DNA of 64,000 bases, from positions 992,001 through 1,056,000 of the forward strand of contig CAWAWN010000002.1 in the NCBI GenBank assembly GCA_963785815.1, in the 5' to 3' direction. The DNA is from UBA4742 sp963785815 (GTDB taxonomy: Bacteria > Actinomycetota > Acidimicrobiia > Acidimicrobiales > Acidimicrobilacustridaceae). Positions 59,764 to 64,000 of the stretch are shown here, one piece after another. A program made the position numbers and the translations under genes. Below the pieces are notes generated by a model. It was given only the letters and a program-made list of their open reading frames with translations, had not been told where the DNA came from and made no database searches. Each line of letters begins with the position of its first letter. Position 1 is the stretch's first letter.

Positions 59764-61737
59764 TCAGGACGAGCCGTGCAGGTCGATGACGCGAGAGTCC
59801 CCGATGTCGGTGACCATGACCTGGCTGTTGGTGTTGTCCACCGCCACGCCCTCGAAGCCGAGGCCGACGGAGCACGGCCCGCTGGTGCAGCTGGTTGCGG
59901 GGAGGGTCGTCAAGATGTAGCCGGTCATGGCCGAGCCCCAGGCGTTCACGTTCAGGTATCCCACGGCCGAGTCGGCCGCCCCGTTGCTGTCGCAGTAGGT
60001 CGTCGAGAAGTAGAGGCGCCCGTTCGTTCCCAGTGACAGCGAATGGACCTGAGGAAGCCCGGTTGTGCCGTCGAGCGCCACCCCTGACTTGCAGCCGGAG
60101 GTGCCCGAGGCGAACGAGGGGACCAGAACCTCGTTGACTGCCCCGGTCGTCTTGTTGATGCGGGCGACTGCGCCATCCAGGTACTCGGCGACGTACACGT
60201 ACCCGCCCGAATCAGTGGCCAGGTAGTAGGGAGCACTGGTGACCGTGCGGGCGGTCGGAAGCGCGTAGACCGTTACCGCTGATGTGGCGATGTTGACGCG
60301 TTCCACCGAGGAGCCGAACACGTTCACGTACCAGACGGAACCTTGCGGGTAGCTGGTGGAGGTGACCGGATCGAACACCATGTTCCCGGCGAGGCTGCCA
60401 GTGAACGCGGTGGGTATGGAGTGCACGCAGTTCGCCGGGGGGTTGTTGCCGCTGCAGGCGACGAGCTTCGTGAGGGTGCCGTTCGTGCTGCCGCTCGGGC
60501 CGCTCTGAGGGCCGCACGAGCTCGTCGGCGCGGTGAACCAGTTCACGGTGGAGTTGGTCCAATCCGTGAACCAGATGCGGTGGTTGACCGAGTCCCAGGC
60601 CAGCCCGTTGACGACGTCGGTGGGGCTCGCTCCACTCGCCGTCGGCGTGTCGTAGATGCAGAACTGCGACGCCGCCGGGTCGTAGCCGATGAGTCGTGCC
60701 TGGTTCGTGTAGGAGCCCGCAGGAGCCGGGAGGTCCTGGCCGCCCTGTGAGAACCAGATCGTGCTGTTCGGTCCTCGGATGATCTGCTCCGCCAAGGTGG
60801 TGTGGTTGGACTGGCCGATGCCGTAGGCGTTCTGGAAGAACGGTGCCGGCTCGGACGGGACCTGCGGCACCGTGAGGTTCTGGACCGTCCCGGTGGGCGT
60901 CACCTCGACCACGCCATCGGTGAACTCAGACGAGACCCATCCGTCGCCCGCGTTGTCGAACACGACATCGTTCGGACCGGAGTTGGCGGCCATCTGGGAA
61001 GCCGCGGCGGTGAAGTGCGCCGACGGATCGGTGCTGTTGTAGGGCTCGAAGCTCCACGTGGCGCTCGTGTCACCTGACGGTGGCTGCACCAGCATGTCGT
61101 AGGTGACCGTGGAGTTGGGCTGCCAGACGAGTCCAGGGCCGTAGCTCCCGACTTGGGCCACGTAGCTGTGCAGCCCGTAGCTCTGGTTGGTCTCGACCGC
61201 AGACCCCGAGCCGGGCTCACCCCCCCACTCGTTCAGGGCGCCGGGCAGTGTCTGGTATCCACCGCCGGTGGTGTCCGTGATGAAGGCGGCCAGGCCCGAG
61301 CCGAAGTTCCAGCTGACGTTGATGTTCTGCCCGCTCTGGCTGGCGACGAAGGAGATGGACACCTGGGCGGTGATCGAGGGACCTGCCTGCCAGACAAATC
61401 CAGGACCGTAGGTGCCCGTCTGCATGAGATATGTCCTGGTCCCGGCCGTGGTCACGGGCTCGAAGGCGGTCCCGTTGCCGTTCTCACCGCCCAACCAGTT
61501 GAGTGCTCCGGGGAGCGCTTGTGAGCCACCGCCCGTCGTGTCGGTGATGAACGCCGAGGCGTAGCTCCCCGTGCTCCACGACACGACGGCCACGTGGAGC
61601 AGGCTGTTCCAGCTGACGGTCAGGCTCGGGGGCGCTGGGTCAGCGCCCGCCGGCGGTGCGGTCAACGGTGCGAACGTCAGCACCGCGATGCACGTGGTGA
61701 CCACCAGAACGATGCCCTTGCGAAGCAAGACCGCCAC
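59764..61737 (-). CDS. Secreted beta-propeller protein with N-terminal duplicated domain
   Basis: A 657-residue exported protein. A signal peptide ends after about residue 32 (VTTCIAVLTFAPLTAPPAGA). Two homologous units follow, about 40-125 and 138-215. Each contains AFITDTTGGG, then LPGALN, W-GGE and YGPG-VWQ, with AFITDTTGGG at 62-71 and again at 151-160. A virginiamycin B lyase/SMP-30-like propeller (about 235-655) follows, with GPNDVVFDNAGDGWVSSEF, VVNGLAWDSVNHRIWFTDW and GFEGVAVDNTNSQVMVTDIG. Cysteines are paired in loops, as expected outside the cell. The duplicated domain may bind a glycan or mediate adhesion (inference). The GTG at 61737 is the start; the codon pattern is less GC-rich than the neighbours. 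Confidence 0.75.
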   Translation of the reverse strand: MAVLLRKGIVLVVTTCIAVLTFAPLTAPPAGADPAPPSLTVSWNSLLHVAVVSWSTGSYASAFITDTTGGGSQALPGALNWLGGENGNGTAFEPVTTAGTRTYLMQTGTYGPGFVWQAGPSITAQVSISFVASQSGQNINVSWNFGSGLAAFITDTTGGGYQTLPGALNEWGGEPGSGSAVETNQSYGLHSYVAQVGSYGPGLVWQPNSTVTYDMLVQPPSGDTSATWSFEPYNSTDPSAHFTAAASQMAANSGPNDVVFDNAGDGWVSSEFTDGVVEVTPTGTVQNLTVPQVPSEPAPFFQNAYGIGQSNHTTLAEQIIRGPNSTIWFSQGGQDLPAPAGSYTNQARLIGYDPAASQFCIYDTPTASGASPTDVVNGLAWDSVNHRIWFTDWTNSTVNWFTAPTSSCGPQSGPSGSTNGTLTKLVACSGNNPPANCVHSIPTAFTGSLAGNMVFDPVTSTSYPQGSVWYVNVFGSSVERVNIATSAVTVYALPTARTVTSAPYYLATDSGGYVYVAEYLDGAVARINKTTGAVNEVLVPSFASGTSGCKSGVALDGTTGLPQVHSLSLGTNGRLYFSTTYCDSNGAADSAVGYLNVNAWGSAMTGYILTTLPATSCTSGPCSVGLGFEGVAVDNTNSQVMVTDIGDSRVIDLHGSS

Positions 61738-61848
61738 GACCGCCCCCGTCCATCCCGCTCGTCTCGCCGACGCGGAGGAGGCTATGTGGTCGAGGGGGCA
61801 GCGTCAACAGATTGGCGTGCGGGGAGCGGCGAGGTCGCCGCGGCGCGG

Positions 61849-63747
61849 TCAGTCGACGTGCGCGATGGCCGGGCTGGCCGGCGCAGCCTCGGTGCGCACC
61901 AGGGTGCGGTAGAGGTCGGCGTAGAGGCCGTCGGCCGCCAGGAGCTGGCTGTGGTTGCCCCGCTCGACGATCTGGCCGTGGTCGAGCACCAGGATCTGGT
62001 CGGCGGCGGTGATGGTCGACAGCCGGTGGGCGATCACGATGGCCGTGCGCCCGGCCAGGGCCTGGGCCAGCGCCTCCTGCACCAGCGCCTCGTTCTCCGA
62101 GTCGAGGTGGCTGGTGGCCTCGTCGAGGATGACCACGGCCGGGTCCTTCAACAGCATGCGGGCGATGGCCAGGCGCTGCTTCTCGCCACCGGACAGGCGG
62201 TAGCCGCGCTCGCCCACCACGGTGTCGAAGCCGTCGGGCAACGCCTGGATGACATCGAGGATCTGGGCGGCCCGGCAGGCTTCGACCATCTCGTCGTCGG
62301 TGGCCCCGGGCCGGGCGTAGCGCAGGTTGGAGCCGACCGTGTCGTGGAACAGGTGCGGGTCCTGGCTGACGACGCCGATGGCCTGGTGCAGGCTGGCCTG
62401 GGTCAGCTGCCGGATGTCGAACCCGTCCACCCGGATGGCGCCCTCGGTCACGTCGTAGAGGCGCGGGACCAGCGAGCTGAGCGTGGTCTTGCCCGCGCCC
62501 GACGGACCGACCACCGCCACCAGCTGGCCCGGCTCGATCACCGCCGAGACGCCTTGGAGCACGGGGTCGCCCTGGGCGTCGGACAGCGTGGCGGTGCCCG
62601 TGGCCTCGAGGGAGGCGATCGAGACCTCGCTGGCTGCGGGGTAGCGGAACCACACGTCGTCCACCTCGATGCGGCCGCTCGGATCGACCAGCTCCACGGC
62701 GTCGGGAGCGTCCTGTATCGGGTTGGTCAGGTCCATGATCTCGAAGACCCGATCGAAGGACACGAACGCGCTCATGATGTCGACCCGGGCGTTGGTGAGG
62801 GCGGTGAGCGGGGCGTAGATCTGGGTGACGAAGGCGGCCAGGGCCACCAGGGTGCCGATGCTGATGCTGCCGGAGATGACCAGGTTGCCGCCGATGCCGT
62901 AGACCGCGGCGGTGCCCACGGCCGCCACCAGGGCCAGGGCGATGAAGAAGGCCCGGCCGTACATGGCGCCGCGCACCCCGATGTCGCGCACCTTGCCCGC
63001 CCGGTCCGAGAAGTGGTCGACCTCGCGGTCGTAGTCGCCGAAGAGCTTGACCAGCTGGGCGCCGGACACGTTGAAGCGCTCGGTCATCTGGGTGTTCATG
63101 TCGGCGTTCAGCTCGAAGCCCTGGCGGGTGATCTCCTGCATCTTCCGGCCCACCCGCTTGGCCGGGATGATGAAGATGGGCAGCAGGATCAGGGCCACCA
63201 GCGTGATCTGCCACTGGAGCAGGAACATGGCGGTGAGCGTGGTGAGCAGCACCACCACGTTGGACACCACCGAGCCGAGGGTGGAGGTGAGCGCCTGCTG
63301 CGCGCCCATCACGTCGTTGTTGAGCCGGCTGATCAGGGCGCCGGTCTGGGTGCGGGTGAAGAACCCGATGGGCATGCGCTGGGTGTGGTCGAACAGCGTC
63401 ACCCGCAGGTCGTAGATCACGCCCTCGCCGATGCGGGCCGACCACCACCGGTCGAACCAGCCCAGGGCCTGGGTGGCCACCGCCGCAGCCACGCTGATGG
63501 CGGCCAGGGCGGTCACCGCGGCGCGGTCCTTGTCGGGGATGGCGACGTCGATGATGCGGCGCACCAGCAACACGGGCACCAGGGCGATCAGGGCCTCGAG
63601 GATGATGACCAGCACGTAGCCGGAGAGCATCCCGCGGTAGGGCCGGGCGAACTCGAGCGACCGCTTGACCACGCCCTGGCGCAGGGTGACGCCCTGGATC
63701 TTGGACGGGTCCGAGCCGAGCAGGGCGTGGGGGCCCATTCGCATCAT
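61849..63747 (-). CDS. ABC exporter half-transporter (permease + ATPase)
   Basis: A 632-residue TMD-NBD half-transporter that would work as a homodimer. TMD about 30-330 has a first helix of MLSGYVLVIILEALIALVPV and the usual coupling segment around RMPIGFFTRTQTGALISRLN. NBD about 360-605 has VVGPSGAGKTTLSSLVPRLY (Walker A), VVGERGYRLSGGEKQRLAIA (signature), AVVILDEATSHLDSENEALV (Walker B, catalytic Glu present) and VIAHRLSTITAADQI (H-loop). Two consensus sites are expected, unlike the fused exporter at 52-56 kb. The ATG at 63747 is followed by a second ATG codon. It is divergent from an MFS exporter gene at the window end. Substrate unknown. Confidence 0.9.
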   Translation of the reverse strand: MMRMGPHALLGSDPSKIQGVTLRQGVVKRSLEFARPYRGMLSGYVLVIILEALIALVPVLLVRRIIDVAIPDKDRAAVTALAAISVAAAVATQALGWFDRWWSARIGEGVIYDLRVTLFDHTQRMPIGFFTRTQTGALISRLNNDVMGAQQALTSTLGSVVSNVVVLLTTLTAMFLLQWQITLVALILLPIFIIPAKRVGRKMQEITRQGFELNADMNTQMTERFNVSGAQLVKLFGDYDREVDHFSDRAGKVRDIGVRGAMYGRAFFIALALVAAVGTAAVYGIGGNLVISGSISIGTLVALAAFVTQIYAPLTALTNARVDIMSAFVSFDRVFEIMDLTNPIQDAPDAVELVDPSGRIEVDDVWFRYPAASEVSIASLEATGTATLSDAQGDPVLQGVSAVIEPGQLVAVVGPSGAGKTTLSSLVPRLYDVTEGAIRVDGFDIRQLTQASLHQAIGVVSQDPHLFHDTVGSNLRYARPGATDDEMVEACRAAQILDVIQALPDGFDTVVGERGYRLSGGEKQRLAIARMLLKDPAVVILDEATSHLDSENEALVQEALAQALAGRTAIVIAHRLSTITAADQILVLDHGQIVERGNHSQLLAADGLYADLYRTLVRTEAAPASPAIAHVD

Positions 63748-63866
63748 GGGGCTCAGGCTAGGGGTCGCGGTCAGGACGCGGCACCGTCACACCTCCGTCG
63801 TAGAGTCGATCCCGACCGAGGCCGCCTGGCGCCGAGCTGCGCCCGACCCAGCTGGGGACGACCGAC

Positions 63867-64000
63867 ATGAGTGACCGCGCATCCACGGCCGGGGCGGCGG
63901 CCGCCGGCGGCTGGGGGGCACCCGCCGGCCCACCTGATCCCAGGCGCTGGGTGGCGCTGGTCATCCTGTCGAGCTCGCTGTTCATCATCGTGTTGGACAA
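63867..64000 (+). CDS. MFS exporter N-terminus (DHA2 type), cut by window end
   Basis: The first 44 residues of a protein that continues beyond the window. A Gly/Ala/Pro-rich start (MSDRASTAGAAAAGGWGAP) is followed by PDPRRWVALVILSSSLFIIV and then LD. This is the TM1 pattern of DHA2 drug:H+ antiporters, which usually continues LDxTIVNVALP. A TAGAGT -10-like hexamer lies upstream at about 63802. It is divergent from the ABC exporter, so the two efflux genes may share a regulatory region. Confidence 0.6.
   Translation, partial: MSDRASTAGAAAAGGWGAPAGPPDPRRWVALVILSSSLFIIVLD

Noticed and set aside
61594..63870. Plus-strand open frame of about 750 codons opposite the ABC exporter
   Set aside because: No homology-like pattern; it is the mirror of the exporter coding sequence.

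Overview
The window is high-GC bacterial DNA with a codon pattern and gene repertoire typical of Actinomycetota. Evidence includes GTG/ATG starts with 1-4 base stop/start overlaps, a P-II/Amt pair, F420/LLM-type flavoenzymes, PadR and DtxR family regulators, a Ser/Thr kinase paired with a PP2C phosphatase, and a K+-independent proton pyrophosphatase. An Acidimicrobiia-like soil or aquatic actinobacterium is my best guess, but that is inference: no rRNA or other phylogenetic marker is present.

Layout. 0-2.6 kb is a lower-GC accessory patch: an HTH protein fragment, a cytosolic-type sulfatase and a decayed IS30-type transposase, abutting the 3' end of a tRNA-Ala(TGC) gene. 2.7-4.1 kb holds a GT2 glycosyltransferase and a dTDP-sugar epimerase-like cupin. 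4.2-8.0 kb has a CHASE3-HAMP-PP2C phosphatase converging on amtB-glnK. 8.3-9.9 kb is an APC permease divergent from glnK. 10.1-13.6 kb is a translationally coupled PP2C - Ser/Thr kinase - glutamine-synthetase-like operon. 13.8-24.5 kb is metabolic and accessory: a sugar porter, a Baeyer-Villiger type monooxygenase, an AhpD-like protein, an AbiE-like toxin/antitoxin pair, a flavodoxin, a PRC-barrel-like protein behind an octamer repeat tract, two LLM oxidoreductases, tag, and a limonene-epoxide-hydrolase-like protein.

24.5-37.9 kb holds hrpA, a large disordered repeat protein with six IDLT motifs, a DtxR-family regulator coupled to hppA, prfC, a serine beta-lactamase-like esterase and a PadR regulator. 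38.0-45.4 kb has two multidomain GGDEF/EAL proteins around xseAB. 45.4-49.7 kb is a MoxR/DUF58/DUF4129 operon. 49.7-52.1 kb is an MFS exporter with its TetR regulator. DUF58, MFS and TetR each carry a single-base insertion, so one 3.4-kb stretch has three frameshifts.

52.2-56.7 kb is a MarR regulator with a fused two-half ABC exporter. 56.7-57.5 kb is a Phd/YefM-RelE/ParE type toxin-antitoxin pair with a TGTACA palindrome operator. 57.6-59.2 kb is NfeD and an SPFH protein. 59.8-61.7 kb is a secreted beta-propeller protein with an internal duplication. 61.8-64.0 kb is a second ABC exporter, divergent from the start of another MFS exporter that runs off the window.

The genes suggest an organism that scavenges ammonium and amino acids under P-II control, and signals through c-di-GMP and Ser/Thr phosphorylation. 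It also appears to handle xenobiotics or drugs through flavin monooxygenases and several regulator-linked efflux pumps. No CRISPR array, rRNA or complete insertion sequence was seen.
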